The position numbers and the translations under genes were made by a program. This document shows positions 41,065-51,639 of a stretch of DNA of 64,000 nucleotides, piece by piece. Under the pieces are notes generated by a model. That model did not search any database. It was not told the DNA's origin and saw only the letters and a program-made list of their open reading frames with translations. Numbering within the stretch: the stretch's first letter is position 1; each line of letters begins with the position of its first letter. Source of the DNA: Streptomyces sp. NBC_01268 (GTDB lineage: Bacteria > Actinomycetota > Actinomycetes > Streptomycetales > Streptomycetaceae); NCBI RefSeq assembly GCF_036240795.1, contig NZ_CP108454.1, positions 1,674,001 through 1,738,000 on the forward strand, in the 5' to 3' direction.

Positions 41065-42435
41065 TCACAGGGGCACGCGCAGGGCCCCGTCGATCAGCTC
41101 GGCCGCCTCCCGGGCGTCCCCTCCCCCACGGGCCAGCAGATGCTCGCGCACCTCACGGAGCCGGTCCCGCAGCCGCTGCGACTCCATCCCGCGGGCCCGC
41201 TCGGTCATCTCCACCGCCGTGCCCGCCGCCCGCTCGGTCTCCCCCTGCCGCAGCTCGATCTGGCACAGCATGGCGAGCCGGTGCACCCGCCCCCGGTCGT
41301 GCGCGGGCGTCTCGACGGCCGCCGCCGCGTGCTCGTGGGCCGCCGTCAGATCACCCAGACGGAGCAGGGCCTCCGCGACCTGCACGTTGACGAGGCCCGG
41401 CTGGACGTACCCGGTCTCGGCCGGCTCGGCGCCCGGGCTGATCCGCGCCGCCTCCGTCTCCGCCCGCCGGATGCAGGCGAGGGCCGCCGACCCGTCGCCG
41501 AGGTGCGCGTACGCCTTGGCCTGCATCGCCGTCAGATCGGCGGCGAGCGCGGGCGTGATGTCCCGCCCGGCCGCGCGCAGCGCCGCCTCCGCGAACGCGA
41601 CCGCCTGCCGGTACTCCGCCATGAACAGCGACTGGTTGACCAGCAGTGCGATCACATAGGCGCCGAGCCCCCGGTCGCCGCTCGCCTTCGCGAGGCGCAG
41701 CGCCTGGTGGAAGTAGCGCTGGGCGAGCCCCTGGGCGTCGGAGTCGTAGGCGCAGATCCCGGCCACCGCCACCAGGCCCCCGCTGGCGCGGTGCAGCCGC
41801 CGCCCGAGGGAGTCGCTGTAGGCGCCGCGCAGCAGCGGCGCGGTCTCGGCCGTGAGGAAGCCGACGACCCGGGCGCGGGTCGCCATGCCGCCGGCCTTGC
41901 GGTACATCTGCTCGTAGTGCGCCCGGGCCGCGCTCAGCATCCGCACGTCCGCGACGGAGACCCGGGTGCGCCCGTCGCGGGAGACGTCCACGTCCTCCGG
42001 CGGGTTCTCCCACTCCCAGACCGGCATCACCGCCGGGGTGCCGGTGACCGCCTGGGCACCCAGGACGTGCGGGCGCTGCTGCTCGTCGCAGCGCCACAGG
42101 GCGGTGGCCCGCTCGACGAAGCCGGAGAGCGGGCAGCCGGCCGCGGGCAGTCCGGCGCCGGGCACGCCGAGGCCGATGTCGTCGAGTGTGACGGCGCGGT
42201 GCAGCCGGCCCGCGAGCACCTCACAGATCAGGTCGGGGACCTGGCCGCGCGGCCGCTGCCCCTTCAACCAACGGGCCACGGCGGTGTGTTCGTAGCGCAG
42301 GGCGAGACCGCGGGCCCGGCCGGCCTGGTTCACCCGGGTGGCGAGCCCGCTGTGGGACATCCCCGCCTCGTCGAGCAGGGAGTCCAGCAGGGTGTTGGGC
42401 TGGAGATGGGGAGGGGGCTGCGGCTGGGACTGCAT
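41065..42435 (-). CDS. TPR-containing transcriptional regulator (NsdA-like)
   Basis: A 456-residue protein. Residues 12-65 resemble a helix-turn-helix (LLDEAGMSHSGLATRVNQAGRARGLALRYEHTAVARWLKG). From about 130 on it is helical tetratricopeptide-like sequence, for example ALRLAKASGDRGLGAYVIALLVNQSLF and AMQAKAYAHLGDGSAALACI. I recall this sequence type as the NsdA family, negative regulators of sporulation and antibiotic production in Streptomyces. The ATG has GGAG seven bases upstream. It may share a transcript with the phosphatase gene 245 bases upstream. Confidence 0.82.
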   Translation of the reverse strand: MQSQPQPPPHLQPNTLLDSLLDEAGMSHSGLATRVNQAGRARGLALRYEHTAVARWLKGQRPRGQVPDLICEVLAGRLHRAVTLDDIGLGVPGAGLPAAGCPLSGFVERATALWRCDEQQRPHVLGAQAVTGTPAVMPVWEWENPPEDVDVSRDGRTRVSVADVRMLSAARAHYEQMYRKAGGMATRARVVGFLTAETAPLLRGAYSDSLGRRLHRASGGLVAVAGICAYDSDAQGLAQRYFHQALRLAKASGDRGLGAYVIALLVNQSLFMAEYRQAVAFAEAALRAAGRDITPALAADLTAMQAKAYAHLGDGSAALACIRRAETEAARISPGAEPAETGYVQPGLVNVQVAEALLRLGDLTAAHEHAAAAVETPAHDRGRVHRLAMLCQIELRQGETERAAGTAVEMTERARGMESQRLRDRLREVREHLLARGGGDAREAAELIDGALRVPL

Positions 42436-42680
42436 GGGACCGCTCCGGTGGATCGGGGGCGTTTCACACGGGGTGTGAACGAAGTACTCGTTCTCCCGGT
42501 CCGTACGCACTGTCTCCGATGCGTCCGGACCGCTTGACTGAACTCCCTCGCCGCAAGGCGAGGACCGGGCCGCCGGCTCCCCCTCGAACAGTGCGGCCGC
42601 CCGGTCAGCGCCGTCCGCGCTGTTGATCTGCCCGACACTCCGTGGCAGCGCGGACGGCGCCGGCCTCCGGACCCGGCCCA

Positions 42681-43745
42681 CTAGTGGGAGGAGGGCGCAG
42701 GCCGGGTACGGCGCAGCCCGGGTTCGGCGGGCTGCGCCGGTACCCGCACCCGGTCGTTGCGTACGACGAGCAGGGCGACGTCGTCGGTGAGCCGGCCGCG
42801 CGTGTGGCGCAGCAGCGCCGCGTGCACCCGGCGGACGAGCTCGGCCGGTGCCTCCCCGGCCGCTGCCGCGAGGGCGCGGTCCAGGGGGAAGAACCCGCCC
42901 CGGCGGTCGCGGGCCTCCTCCGCGCCGTCCGTGTGGAGGACCAGCGTCTCGCCCGGCCGCAGCCGGGTCGCGGGGTACGGCACGAGGTCGGCGGGCAGCG
43001 GGAAGGCGCCGAGCGGGGGCAGCGGCTCGCCGACGGGCACCGCCTCGACGCGGCGGCCGAGGCGGTACGGGCCGGGGTGGCCGCAGTCCAGCACGTACAC
43101 CACTCCGTCGGCGCGGATCTCCAGGAGCAGCAGCGTCACGAACTCCTCGGCGGCCGGATGTTCGGGCGCCCGCCCCGCCCTGGCCGGGTGCTCCTCCCGG
43201 GCCCGCTCGCACAGGTGCCGTCCGAGCGCCCGGTCCAGGCGGCGCAGCACGCCCGCGAGTTCGGGCTCGTCGTGGGCGGCCTCGCGGAAGCTGCCGAGGA
43301 CGGCGACCACCGCCCCGAGCGCGGCGAGCCCGTGGCCCCGCACGTCCCCGATGACCAGGCGCACCCCGTACGGCGTGGCCACCGCCTCGTACAGGTCACC
43401 GCCGACGACGGCACCGCGGGACGCGGACAGCTGCCCGGCCGCCACCGAGAGCCCGTCGAGGCGCGCGGGCGGCGGGCGGAGCAGCACCTGCTGCGTGGCG
43501 TCGGCGACGGCCCGCACCCGCGCCAGCTCCCGTTTGAGACCTCGCCGCGCCCCGAGCACGAGGCCGGTCCCGACGGCGAGGAACACGACGCCGTCGGCGA
43601 CGCGCATCGGCATCCCGGGCTGTCGGGCCACCGGACACCCGACCTTCCAGGCGACGGCGACGAGCCCCCACACGACCGGGGCCGCCAGCGGAGCCACCCG
43701 GCGTATCCGGGAGCCTTCGGCATCCAAAGCCTTGTCACGGAACAT
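42681..43745 (-). CDS. Membrane-anchored SpoIIE/PP2C-type serine phosphatase
   Basis: A 354-residue protein. Two hydrophobic segments (about 16-35 and 50-65) precede a linker helix. The SpoIIE/RsbU phosphatase domain covers 95-330, with metal-binding Asp in VVGGDLYEAV, VIGDVRGHGLAAL, HTDGAEEARD and the final TDDVALLVV. It should dephosphorylate anti-sigma antagonists or similar proteins. No sensor domain other than the membrane segments is seen. GGAAGG lies seven bases before the ATG. It lies upstream of the NsdA-like gene on the same strand. Confidence 0.86.
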   Translation of the reverse strand: MFRDKALDAEGSRIRRVAPLAAPVVWGLVAVAWKVGCPVARQPGMPMRVADGVVFLAVGTGLVLGARRGLKRELARVRAVADATQQVLLRPPPARLDGLSVAAGQLSASRGAVVGGDLYEAVATPYGVRLVIGDVRGHGLAALGAVVAVLGSFREAAHDEPELAGVLRRLDRALGRHLCERAREEHPARAGRAPEHPAAEEFVTLLLLEIRADGVVYVLDCGHPGPYRLGRRVEAVPVGEPLPPLGAFPLPADLVPYPATRLRPGETLVLHTDGAEEARDRRGGFFPLDRALAAAAGEAPAELVRRVHAALLRHTRGRLTDDVALLVVRNDRVRVPAQPAEPGLRRTRPAPSSH

Positions 43746-43924
43746 CCACGGCCCTTCCCGAGGCCCGCCAGCGCCCGAAGACCCTGCGGCACACAGGCCC
43801 GCCCCTGTGGCCGGGTCGATTCTCGCGGGGGAAGGGGGCGCGCGGGAACCTCCGCCGGGGATCTCACCCGAAGGAGTGAGCGGCCCCGGACGGGAGTGCG
43901 GCGACGGAGGACACCCCGGACACG

Positions 43925-43972
43925 GGGAAGGGGTCCCGCCCCGGGTGATCACCCGGGGCGGGACCCCTTCCC
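43925..43972 (-). terminator. pheST terminator
   Basis: A perfect 22-base-pair stem (43925-43946 with 43951-43972) with a GATC loop lies 25 bases past the pheT stop. Confidence 0.85.
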
Positions 43973-43997
43973 TCGACGGCTCACGTCACCGCGCGCG

Positions 43998-46529
43998 TCA
44001 CGCGCCGCGCAGCACCGCTCCCGTGTGCTCCGCCGCCAGGGCGACCGCCGCGTCGCGGGCGGCCGTGGCCTCCTCGACCGTCAGGGTGCGGTCGGGGGCG
44101 CGGAACTTCAGGGCGTACGCGAGGGACTTCTTGCCCTCGTCGATCTGGTCGCCGGTGTAGACGTCGAACAGGCGGATGGACTCCAGGAGTTCACCCGCGC
44201 CGCCGGCCAGGTAGTACTCCACCATCGCCGAGGGGACGCCCTTGTCGACGACCAGGGCGACGTCCTGGGTCGCGACCGGGAACGAGGAGATGCGCGGGGC
44301 CTTCAAGGGCCCCTCGCCCGCCCGCTCCAGGAGGTCGAGGTCCAGCTCCATCGCGCAGGTGCGGGCCGGCAGGCCCAGCGCCTTGACGACGCGCGGGTGG
44401 AGCTCGCCGCCGTGGCCGACCAGCGTCTTCTCGCCGTCGATCACGACGTGGAAGGCGGCGCAGCGGCCCGGGTGCCAGGGGGCGTGCTGGTCGGCGTCGA
44501 CCAGCAGGCCGACACCGGCCTCGGCGGCCACCACACGGGCGGCCTGGATCGCGTCCGCCCAGTCGGACGGACGGCCCTTGCCCCACCAGCCGGCCTGCTC
44601 ACGGGCACCGGCGAGGACGACGGCGACGCGACGCGGCTGCGCGGGCAGCGCGGAGTCGACGCGGGCGATCTCCTCGTCGGTGGGACGCCCGTCGACGCCC
44701 AGGCGGACGGCGACGCCCGGCTGGCCCCCGGTGGGACGGAAGACCAGGCCGGTCTCGAAGAGGGCCAGGTCGTGGCTGCCGCGCCCGTCGTTGCGGCGCA
44801 GCGCGCCGAGCAGGCCCGGCAGCAGCGTCGTACGGAGGGCGGGCTCCTCGTCGGAGAGCGGGTTGACCAGCTTGACGACCCGGCGGCGGGCGTCGTCCGC
44901 GTCGAGGCCGAGCTGGTCGAAGACCTGCTCGCCGATGAACGGGTAGTTCAGCGCCTCGACGTAACCGGAGCCGGCCAGCGCGCGGCCCACCCGGCGGTGG
45001 GTGCGCTGGCGCTCGGTGAGGCCGCGGCCGGCGGGCGGCTTCGGCAGCGTGGAGGGCAGGTTCTCGTAGCCCTCCAGGCGGATGACCTCTTCGGCCAGGT
45101 CGTTCGGCACGTTCAGGTCGGGGCGCCAGGTCGGGACGGTGACGACGAGCTCGTCCTGCCCGTAGACGTCGCAGCCGATCTCCTGGAGGCGGCGGACGAC
45201 GGTCTCGCGGCCGTAGGCCACGCCCGCCACCCGGTCGGGGTGGTCGGCCGGCATGGCGATGGTGCGGGGCGCCGTCGGGGCGATGACCTCGGTGACGCCG
45301 GCCTCGGCCGTGCCGCCCGCGAGCAGCACGAGCAGGTCGACCGTGCGCTGCGCGGCCGCGGCGGCGGCCTGCGGGTCGACGCCGCGCTCGAAGCGCTTGG
45401 ACGCCTCGGAGGACAGCTTGTGGCGGCGGGCCGTGCGGGCGATCGAGATCGCGTCGAAGTGCGCGGCCTCGACGACGACCTCGGTGGTGCCGGTGACGAT
45501 GCCGGTCTCCGGGTCGGTGACCGGGTCGGCGATCTCCGTGTCGGCACCGCCCATGACGCCCGCGAGGCCGATCGGCCCGCGGTTGTCGGTGATGACCAGG
45601 TCCCCGGAGTCGAGGACGCGCGCGGTGCCGTCGAGGGTGGTGATCTTCTCCCCGGCGGCGGCGCGGCGGACCCCGATGGGGCCGTCGACGCGGGTGCGGT
45701 CGTAGGCGTGCAGCGGCTGGCCGAGCTCCAGCATCACGTAGTTGGTGATGTCGACGGCCAGCGAGATCGGGCGCATGCCCGCCTTCTGGAGGCGGCGCTG
45801 CAGCCAGATCGGGCTGCGGGCCTCGGGGTCGAGGCCGACGACCGTGCGCGCGGTGAAGCGGTCGCAGCCGATCGGGTCGGAGATCTGGACCGGGTAGCCG
45901 TACGAGTTCGGCGCGGGCACGTCGAGCAGCGCCGGGTCGCGCAGCGGCAGGCCGTACGCGATGGCGGCCTCGCGGGCGACACCGCGCATCGAGAGGCAGT
46001 AGCCGCGGTCCGGGGTGACGGCGATGTCGAGGACCTCGTCGAACAGCTCGAGGAGGACCGTGGCGTCGAGGCCGACCTCGTGCTCCGGCGGCAGCACGAT
46101 GATGCCGTGCGAGCCGTCGTCGCCCATGCCGAGCTCGCCGCCCGAGCAGATCATGCCGCGCGAGACCCGGCCGTACGTCTTGCGCTCGGCGATCCGGAAG
46201 TCTCCGGGCAGCACGGCGCCGGGCAGGGCCACGACGACCTTGTCGCCCACGGCGAAGTTCCGGGCGCCGCAGATGATCTCCTGGGGCTCGCCGGTGCCGT
46301 TGGCCTGGCCGACGTCGACGGTGCAGAAGCGGATCGGCTTCTTGAACTCCGTCAGCTCCTCGATGGTGAGGACCTTGCCGACCACCAGCGGGCCGGTCAG
46401 GCCGGCGCCGAGCCGCTCGACGGTCTCGACCTCGAGGCCTGCCGAAATGAGCTTGGCCTGCACGTCACGGCCGGTCTCCGTGACCGGCAGGTCGACGTAC
46501 TCCCGCAGCCAAGAAAGCGGGACCCGCAT
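43998..46529 (-). CDS. pheT: Phenylalanyl-tRNA synthetase beta subunit
   Basis: An 843-residue PheT of normal length. Order of domains: B1/EMAP-like tRNA-binding (about 40-150, [10 protein letters not shown] to [14 protein letters not shown]), B3/B4 editing region (200-400), B5 ([22 protein letters not shown]) and the C-terminal anticodon-binding FDX-ACB (end, [22 protein letters not shown]). It forms the alpha2-beta2 enzyme with PheS and hydrolyses mis-charged Tyr-tRNA. Its start codon shares one base with the pheS stop (TGATG). Confidence 0.97.
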   Translation of the reverse strand: MRVPLSWLREYVDLPVTETGRDVQAKLISAGLEVETVERLGAGLTGPLVVGKVLTIEELTEFKKPIRFCTVDVGQANGTGEPQEIICGARNFAVGDKVVVALPGAVLPGDFRIAERKTYGRVSRGMICSGGELGMGDDGSHGIIVLPPEHEVGLDATVLLELFDEVLDIAVTPDRGYCLSMRGVAREAAIAYGLPLRDPALLDVPAPNSYGYPVQISDPIGCDRFTARTVVGLDPEARSPIWLQRRLQKAGMRPISLAVDITNYVMLELGQPLHAYDRTRVDGPIGVRRAAAGEKITTLDGTARVLDSGDLVITDNRGPIGLAGVMGGADTEIADPVTDPETGIVTGTTEVVVEAAHFDAISIARTARRHKLSSEASKRFERGVDPQAAAAAAQRTVDLLVLLAGGTAEAGVTEVIAPTAPRTIAMPADHPDRVAGVAYGRETVVRRLQEIGCDVYGQDELVVTVPTWRPDLNVPNDLAEEVIRLEGYENLPSTLPKPPAGRGLTERQRTHRRVGRALAGSGYVEALNYPFIGEQVFDQLGLDADDARRRVVKLVNPLSDEEPALRTTLLPGLLGALRRNDGRGSHDLALFETGLVFRPTGGQPGVAVRLGVDGRPTDEEIARVDSALPAQPRRVAVVLAGAREQAGWWGKGRPSDWADAIQAARVVAAEAGVGLLVDADQHAPWHPGRCAAFHVVIDGEKTLVGHGGELHPRVVKALGLPARTCAMELDLDLLERAGEGPLKAPRISSFPVATQDVALVVDKGVPSAMVEYYLAGGAGELLESIRLFDVYTGDQIDEGKKSLAYALKFRAPDRTLTVEEATAARDAAVALAAEHTGAVLRGA

Positions 46530-47671
46530 CAGATCTCCATCCCGAACGGCCGGGTGAACCGGACGTCACCCTCGACCATGTCTCGCATGTCTTCGACGTT
46601 GTGGCGGAACATCAGCATCCGCTCGATGCCGAACCCGAAGGCGAATCCGCTGTACTTCTCGGGGTCCACGCCACAGGCGACGAGCACCTTCGGGTTGACC
46701 ATGCCGCAGCCGCCGAGCTCGATCCAGCCCTCGCTGCCGCAGGTGCGGCAGGGCCGGTCCGGGTTGCCGACGGACTCGCCGCGGCAGACGTAGCAGAGCA
46801 TGTCCATCTCGGCGGACGGCTCGGTGAAGGGGAAGAAGTTCGGGCGGAGCCGGGTCTTCATGTCGGCCCCGAAGAGCGCCTGGACCATGTGGTCCAGGGT
46901 GCCCTTGAGGTCGGCCATGGTCAGGCCCTCGTCGACGGCCAGCAGCTCGATCTGGTGGAAGACCGGGGTGTGCGTGGCGTCGAGCTCGTCGGTGCGGTAG
47001 ACGCGGCCGGGGCACACCACGTAGACCGGGGGCTCCCGGTCGATGAGGGTGCGGGCCTGGACCGGCGAGGTGTGGGTACGGAGCACGACACCGGACTCGT
47101 CACCCGTGGTGACACCCGTTCCCTCCGGGGTGGTTCCCTGGACGAAGAAGGTGTCCTGCATCTGGCGCGCCGGGTGGTCCGGCACGAAGTTCAGGGCGTC
47201 GAAGTTGAACCACTCCGCCTCGACCTCGGGGCCCTCGGCGACCTCGTAGCCCATCGACACGAAGACGTCGGCGACGCGCTCCATGAGGGTGGTCAGCGGG
47301 TGGCGGGCGCCGCCGGGGACACGGTCGTACGGCAGGGTGACGTCGACGGCCTCCTCGACGAGGACCCGCGCGTCGCGGTCGGCCTCCAGCTCGGTCTGGC
47401 GGGTGGCCAGCGCCTTGGAGACGACGCCGCGGGCCTGGCCCACCAGCTTGCCGGCGGCGGCCTTGGCCTGCGGGGGCAGGGCGCCGATCTCGCGGTTGGC
47501 GAGCGCCAGCGGCGAGGTGCCGCCGGTGTGCGCGGTCTTCGCGTGGGCGAGCGCGTCGAGGTCGCCTGCGGCGGCGAAGGCGGCGAGCGCCTCGTCCCGC
47601 ATGCGCTCGATCTCTTCCGGTTTCAAGGCCTCGACCTCGACCGGGTCGTACGACTTATTGGGTGCCGACAT
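46529..47671 (-). CDS. pheS: Phenylalanyl-tRNA synthetase alpha subunit
   Basis: A 380-residue class II synthetase subunit that charges tRNA-Phe. Residues 1-100 are the coiled-coil tRNA-binding arm ([23 protein letters not shown]). Class II motifs 2 and 3 are visible ([39 protein letters not shown]). The promoter region upstream has a TAGACT hexamer around 47745-47750 on the minus strand. No T-box leader is seen in the roughly 75 bases before the start. Confidence 0.97.
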   Translation of the reverse strand: MSAPNKSYDPVEVEALKPEEIERMRDEALAAFAAAGDLDALAHAKTAHTGGTSPLALANREIGALPPQAKAAAGKLVGQARGVVSKALATRQTELEADRDARVLVEEAVDVTLPYDRVPGGARHPLTTLMERVADVFVSMGYEVAEGPEVEAEWFNFDALNFVPDHPARQMQDTFFVQGTTPEGTGVTTGDESGVVLRTHTSPVQARTLIDREPPVYVVCPGRVYRTDELDATHTPVFHQIELLAVDEGLTMADLKGTLDHMVQALFGADMKTRLRPNFFPFTEPSAEMDMLCYVCRGESVGNPDRPCRTCGSEGWIELGGCGMVNPKVLVACGVDPEKYSGFAFGFGIERMLMFRHNVEDMRDMVEGDVRFTRPFGMEI

Positions 47672-47838
47672 CTCTTCCCGTGCTTCCGTTGGCTGGCTGG
47701 GCGGCCCCGCTCGACGTCAAGGGCGCAAACGTGCCAAAGGACGAGTCTAACGGGGCGCGGGGACGCGAATGAGCCCGTGGGCGGCCCGGGCGGCTCCTGA
47801 TTCCGTGCGATCTCGCCTGGTGAGACCGGACGGCGACC

Positions 47839-49086
47839 TCAGAGGAGGTGGGCCGGGGTGCCGACGGGCAGGATAAATCGGAACTCGGCCCCGCCCCGGG
47901 GGCCCCGTCCGACGGTGATCGTGCCGCCGTGGGCCTCGACGACGCCCTTGACGATGTAGAGGCCGAGTCCGGTGCCGCCGCGCTTGCTGCCCCGCCAGAA
48001 GCGGGTGAAGACGCGGCCCATCGACTCCTCGGGGATGCCGGGTCCTTCGTCGCTCACGGTGACCTCCGTCCCCTTCTCTCCGTCGGTGGTGTCCGTGGTG
48101 GGTGCCACCTCGATGGTGACGGTTCCCTCGCCGTGGCGCACCGCGTTTTCCAGGAGGTTGCCGAGGATCTGGTCGATCTTGTCGGGATCGGCCCACAGTT
48201 CGGGCAGGTCGGGGCGGACCCGGACGAAGAAACGGTCCGGGGACTGGCCGCCGGTCGTGTGGGCCTGGATGTGGCGGCCGACCGCGGCGGCGATGTCGAC
48301 GGGCTGGCGGCGGACCTCCAGACGGCCGGAGTCGATCCGGGAGATGTCGAGGAGCTCGGCGATCAGCCGCTTGATGCGGCCGGCGTCGGCGTCGACCGTC
48401 TCCAGCATCAGCCGCTTCTGGTCGTCGGTGAACCGCTCCCACTTGTCGAGCAGGGTCGCGGTGAAGCCCTTGACGGAGGTGAGCGGCGAGCGGAGCTCGT
48501 GGGCGACGGTCGCGATGAGCTCGGCGTGGCTGCGCTCGCTGCGCCGCCGGGCCTCGGTGCCGCGCAGGGAGACGATCACCCGGCGGACGGGTCCGGTGGG
48601 GTGGGCGCGGAGGTAGCGGGCGGAGACCAGGACCTCGCGTCCTCCGGGCAGCAGCAGGTTGCGCTCGGGCTGGCCGCGGCGGGTGGCGAGCCCGCCGTAC
48701 GGGTCGGTGAGCGCCCACCAGCGGCGGCCCTTGAGGTCCTCCAGGGGCAGCGCCTGGTCGAGCGGGCGGCCGAGGGCCTCGCGGCCGGGCAGGGCGGTGA
48801 TACGGGCGGCGGCGGCGTTGAAGCAGACGATCCGGCCGGCTTCGTCGGCGACGACCAGGCCGTCGGGCAGGTCGTCGGGGTCGATGCCGAGCCCCCCGGC
48901 GATGCCGGTGGCCGTATCGGTACCGGGGCCCGCGCCGATGCCGGTGACCGCGTCGATGCCCGGGCCCTCCTCCATGCCGGTGGCCGCGTCGGTACCGGGG
49001 TCGGGCGGGGGCGGCGGTTGCGAGGCGTGCGGCGCGTTGCTCCGTGCCTGTGCGGGACTGTCCGTGCCGACCGTCATCCCCGTCAT
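47839..49086 (-). CDS. Orphan PAS-domain sensor histidine kinase
   Basis: A 415-residue soluble kinase. Residues 1-70 are low complexity with an imperfect repeat (GTDAATGM, GIDAVTGI, GTDTATGI). A PAS domain (75-170, GLVVADEAGRIVCFNAAAARI) precedes HisKA (phospho-His in VAHELRSPLTSVKGF) and the ATPase domain (NLLENAVRHGEG, DEGPGIP, GGTGLGLYIV). No response regulator or membrane helix is near, so its partner lies elsewhere. The ATG at 49086 has GGAGG six bases upstream. Confidence 0.88.
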   Translation of the reverse strand: MTGMTVGTDSPAQARSNAPHASQPPPPPDPGTDAATGMEEGPGIDAVTGIGAGPGTDTATGIAGGLGIDPDDLPDGLVVADEAGRIVCFNAAAARITALPGREALGRPLDQALPLEDLKGRRWWALTDPYGGLATRRGQPERNLLLPGGREVLVSARYLRAHPTGPVRRVIVSLRGTEARRRSERSHAELIATVAHELRSPLTSVKGFTATLLDKWERFTDDQKRLMLETVDADAGRIKRLIAELLDISRIDSGRLEVRRQPVDIAAAVGRHIQAHTTGGQSPDRFFVRVRPDLPELWADPDKIDQILGNLLENAVRHGEGTVTIEVAPTTDTTDGEKGTEVTVSDEGPGIPEESMGRVFTRFWRGSKRGGTGLGLYIVKGVVEAHGGTITVGRGPRGGAEFRFILPVGTPAHLL

Positions 49087-49158
49087 CCCACCCCTCCGTG
49101 TCACGCAGTGGGCCCCGAGTGCGTCACCCTACTAGGCGCGACGGCTCCGGTGGACCCC

Positions 49159-49998
49159 TCAGGCGGTGGTTCGGGGGCGCTGGGCGCGCGCGGAGGCGTA
49201 GAGGCACACCGCGGCGGCGGTCGCGAGGTTGAGGCTCTCGGCCTTGCCGTGGATCGGGACCCGGACGACGGCGTCGGCGAGCGCCCTGGTCTCCTCGGGC
49301 AGCCCCCAGGCCTCGTTGCCGAAGACCCAGGCGGTGGGGCCGCCCATGGTGCCGGCGTCGAGCTCGGCGTCGAGGTCGTCCTCGCCCGCCCCGTCGGCGG
49401 CGAGGATGCGCACGCCGACGCCCTTGAGGCCGGCGACGGCCTGCTCGACCGGGACGCCGACGGCGACCGGGAGGTGGAAGAGGGAGCCGACGGAGGCGCG
49501 GACGGACTTGGGGTTGTACAGGTCCACGGAGGCGTCGGTGAGGATCACCGCGTCGGCGCCGGCGGCGTCGGCGCAGCGGAGCACGGTGCCGGCGTTCCCG
49601 GGGTCGCGGACGTGCGCGAGGACGGCGACCAGCTTGGGCCGGGCGGCCAGGATGTCCTCGAAGGGGGAGTCGAGGAAGCGGCAGACGCCGACGATGCCCT
49701 GCGGGGTGACCGTCTGGGAGACCTCGGCGAGCACGGCGTCGGAGGCGTGGTGGACGCGGGCTCCGGAGGCGAGGGCGGCGTCGATGATCGGCGCGTAGCG
49801 CTCGGCGGCCTCGACGGTGGTGAAGAGCTCCACGAGGGTGGGCTGTCCGGTGGCGCCGCGGTGCTCGACGGCCTCGCGGACGGCCTGCGGGCCCTCGGCG
49901 ATGAAGAGGCGGTCCTTGCCCCGGAAGTTGCGCTTGGCGAGCCGCCGGGCGGCGACGACGCGCGGGGAACGCGGGGAGATCAGCTCGGGGGTGGACAT
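49159..49998 (-). CDS. SpoU/TrmH-family rRNA 2'-O-methyltransferase
   Basis: A 279-residue SPOUT methyltransferase. The N-terminal RNA-binding part begins RNFRGKDRLFIAEGPQAV. The SAM-binding knot has the three motifs: HVRDPGNAGTVLRCAD, WVFGNEAWGLPEE and IPIHGKAESLNLATAA-like VRVPIHGKAESLNLA. It should methylate a ribose in 23S rRNA (RlmB/TsnR group). It lies downstream of infC-rpmI-rplT across a strong hairpin. Confidence 0.9.
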   Translation of the reverse strand: MSTPELISPRSPRVVAARRLAKRNFRGKDRLFIAEGPQAVREAVEHRGATGQPTLVELFTTVEAAERYAPIIDAALASGARVHHASDAVLAEVSQTVTPQGIVGVCRFLDSPFEDILAARPKLVAVLAHVRDPGNAGTVLRCADAAGADAVILTDASVDLYNPKSVRASVGSLFHLPVAVGVPVEQAVAGLKGVGVRILAADGAGEDDLDAELDAGTMGGPTAWVFGNEAWGLPEETRALADAVVRVPIHGKAESLNLATAAAVCLYASARAQRPRTTA

Positions 49999-50066
49999 GG
50001 TGCCTGCGGCTCTCTGACTCGTCGGGCTCGGCGGCGGAAAGGCCGGGGGGAACGGGGGGCAACGCA

Positions 50067-50099
50067 CCGGACCCGCAGGCGCGAGGCCTGCGGGTCCGG
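50067..50099 (-). terminator. Terminator of the infC-rpmI-rplT operon
   Basis: A perfect 14-base-pair stem (50067-50080 with 50086-50099) with a GCGAG loop lies 24 bases past the rplT stop and upstream of the SpoU methylase gene. Confidence 0.8.
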
Positions 50100-50122
50100 C
50101 GGAAGTACTGCGGCCTGGAAGA

Positions 50123-50509
50123 TCAGGCGGCGGCCTTCGGGGCGTTGACGTCGGCCGGGAGGGCCTTCTGCGCGACCTCGACCAGCGCGGCGAACGCGTT
50201 GGAGTCGTTGACGGCCAGCTCGGCGAGGATCTTGCGGTCCACCTCGATGTTGGCGGCCTTCAGACCCTGGATGAGGCGGTTGTACGTCATGCCGTTCTGG
50301 CGGGCAGCGGCGTTGATGCGCTGGATCCACAGCTGACGGAAGTCGCCCTTGCGCTTCTTGCGGTCGTTGTAGTTGTAGACCAGCGAGTGGGTGACCTGCT
50401 CCTTGGCCTTGCGGTACAGGCGCGAACGCTGACCGCGGTAGCCGGAGGCCGCCTCGAGGATCGCCCGGCGCTTCTTGTGGGCGTTGACTGCCCGCTTGAC
50501 GCGTGCCAC
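50123..50509 (-). CDS. rplT: 50S ribosomal protein L20
   Basis: A 128-residue L20, full length. The basic N-terminal helix is clear ([20 protein letters not shown]). L20 folds into the 23S rRNA early in large-subunit assembly and in other bacteria represses its own operon. The GTG start has AAGGAG seven bases upstream. Last gene of infC-rpmI-rplT. Confidence 0.97.
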   Translation of the reverse strand: MARVKRAVNAHKKRRAILEAASGYRGQRSRLYRKAKEQVTHSLVYNYNDRKKRKGDFRQLWIQRINAAARQNGMTYNRLIQGLKAANIEVDRKILAELAVNDSNAFAALVEVAQKALPADVNAPKAAA

Positions 50510-50615
50510 TTCTTAACTCCTTGTAGCGGGGCCGTGGTGGTGCTCACACGACCCGGAAATCGGATGGGTCCCGGTCTCGACCGGAAGCCCTCGTCGCCGA
50601 GGGCGGGAGATCAGA

Positions 50616-50810
50616 TCAGATGCCCAGCATCTTCTTGATCTTGGCGGAGTCACCCGGGGCCATCTCGGCGTTGCCGGTGAGGCGACGCGTCAGCTTGGAC
50701 GACTTGTGCTCGAGCAGGTGGCGCTTGCCGGCGCGCTCGCGCAGGATCTTGCCGGAGCCGGTGACCTTGAAGCGCTTCTTGGCACCGGAGTGCGTCTTGT
50801 TCTTCGGCAT
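50616..50810 (-). CDS. rpmI: 50S ribosomal protein L35
   Basis: A 64-residue L35 with the family start [21 protein letters not shown]. It is a small basic component of the large subunit. GAGGAG lies about 11 bases before the ATG. It sits between infC and rplT on one transcript. Confidence 0.97.
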   Translation of the reverse strand: MPKNKTHSGAKKRFKVTGSGKILRERAGKRHLLEHKSSKLTRRLTGNAEMAPGDSAKIKKMLGI

Positions 50811-50937
50811 AGCGCCGTTATCTCCTCGTCAGTGGCGCTCCCCCGGTGCGGGCACCGGACAACCGGGAGCGTCAATTCTTCGTTTGAGTGGTTCCGGGCG
50901 GAACCCCTGGGGCTGCCGGAGCGGCAGCCCCGCGGGA

Positions 50938-51639
50938 TCACGCCTCGGCGTTCCCGGCCGACGTGTCGACCGGAGCCTGCTCGACCGGGGCCTCCTCGGC
51001 GGCGGGCGCCTCGGCCTCGACCGTCTCGGCCTCGACCGGAGCGGCCTCGACCGCGTCGGGCGAGATGCCCTGGCGCTCGGCCTTGCGCGCGGCCTGGGCC
51101 TCGCGGGCCTCGGCCATGGCCTCGGTCTTCTTCTTGTGCGGGCCCAGAACCATGATCATGTTCCGGCCGTCCTGCTTCGGGTTGGACTCGATGAAGCCAA
51201 GCTCCTGCACGTCCTCGGCAAGGCGCTGCAGCAGTCGGTACCCGAGCTCCGGGCGGGACTGCTCACGACCACGGAACATGATCGTGATCTTGACCTTGTC
51301 GCCCTGCTTGAGGAACCGGACGACGTGACCCTTCTTGGTGTCATAGTCGTGCGGGTCGATCTTCGGCCGGAGCTTCATCTCCTTGATGACCGTGTGCGCC
51401 TGGTTCTTGCGCGCCTCACGGGCCTTCATGGCCGACTCGTACTTGAACTTCCCGTAGTCCATGAGCTTGCACACGGGCGGACGGGCGTTCGCGGCGACCT
51501 CAACCAGGTCGAGGTCGTACTCCTGCGCGAGCTCCAGGGCCTTGGCAAGCGGCACAATGCCGACCTGCTCGCCACTGGGGCCGACAAGACGCACCTCGGG
51601 GACGCGAATCCGCTCGTTGATGCGGGGCTCGGCGCTGAT
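50938..51639 (-). CDS. infC: Translation initiation factor IF-3 with probable AUC start
   Basis: A 233-residue IF3. The conserved N-terminus [23 protein letters not shown] is only complete if translation starts at ATC 51637-51639, which has GAGGAG five bases upstream. No ATG, GTG or TTG lies in frame before GTG 51592-51594, which would cut into the conserved core. E. coli infC uses AUU and is controlled by IF3 discrimination against it; the same control fits here. IF3 keeps the 30S subunit free and checks start codons. The C-terminal tail of about 45 Ala/Glu-rich residues is longer than in E. coli. Confidence 0.93.
   Translation of the reverse strand: MSAEPRINERIRVPEVRLVGPSGEQVGIVPLAKALELAQEYDLDLVEVAANARPPVCKLMDYGKFKYESAMKAREARKNQAHTVIKEMKLRPKIDPHDYDTKKGHVVRFLKQGDKVKITIMFRGREQSRPELGYRLLQRLAEDVQELGFIESNPKQDGRNMIMVLGPHKKKTEAMAEAREAQAARKAERQGISPDAVEAAPVEAETVEAEAPAAEEAPVEQAPVDTSAGNAEA

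Noticed and set aside
42642..46793. Plus-strand open frame of over 1300 codons opposite the phosphatase and pheT genes
   Set aside because: It is antisense to two well supported genes and its composition is typical of a high-GC shadow frame.
47672..47760. T-box or attenuator before pheS
   Set aside because: The leader is only about 75 bases and lacks a T-box sequence or a leader peptide rich in Phe.
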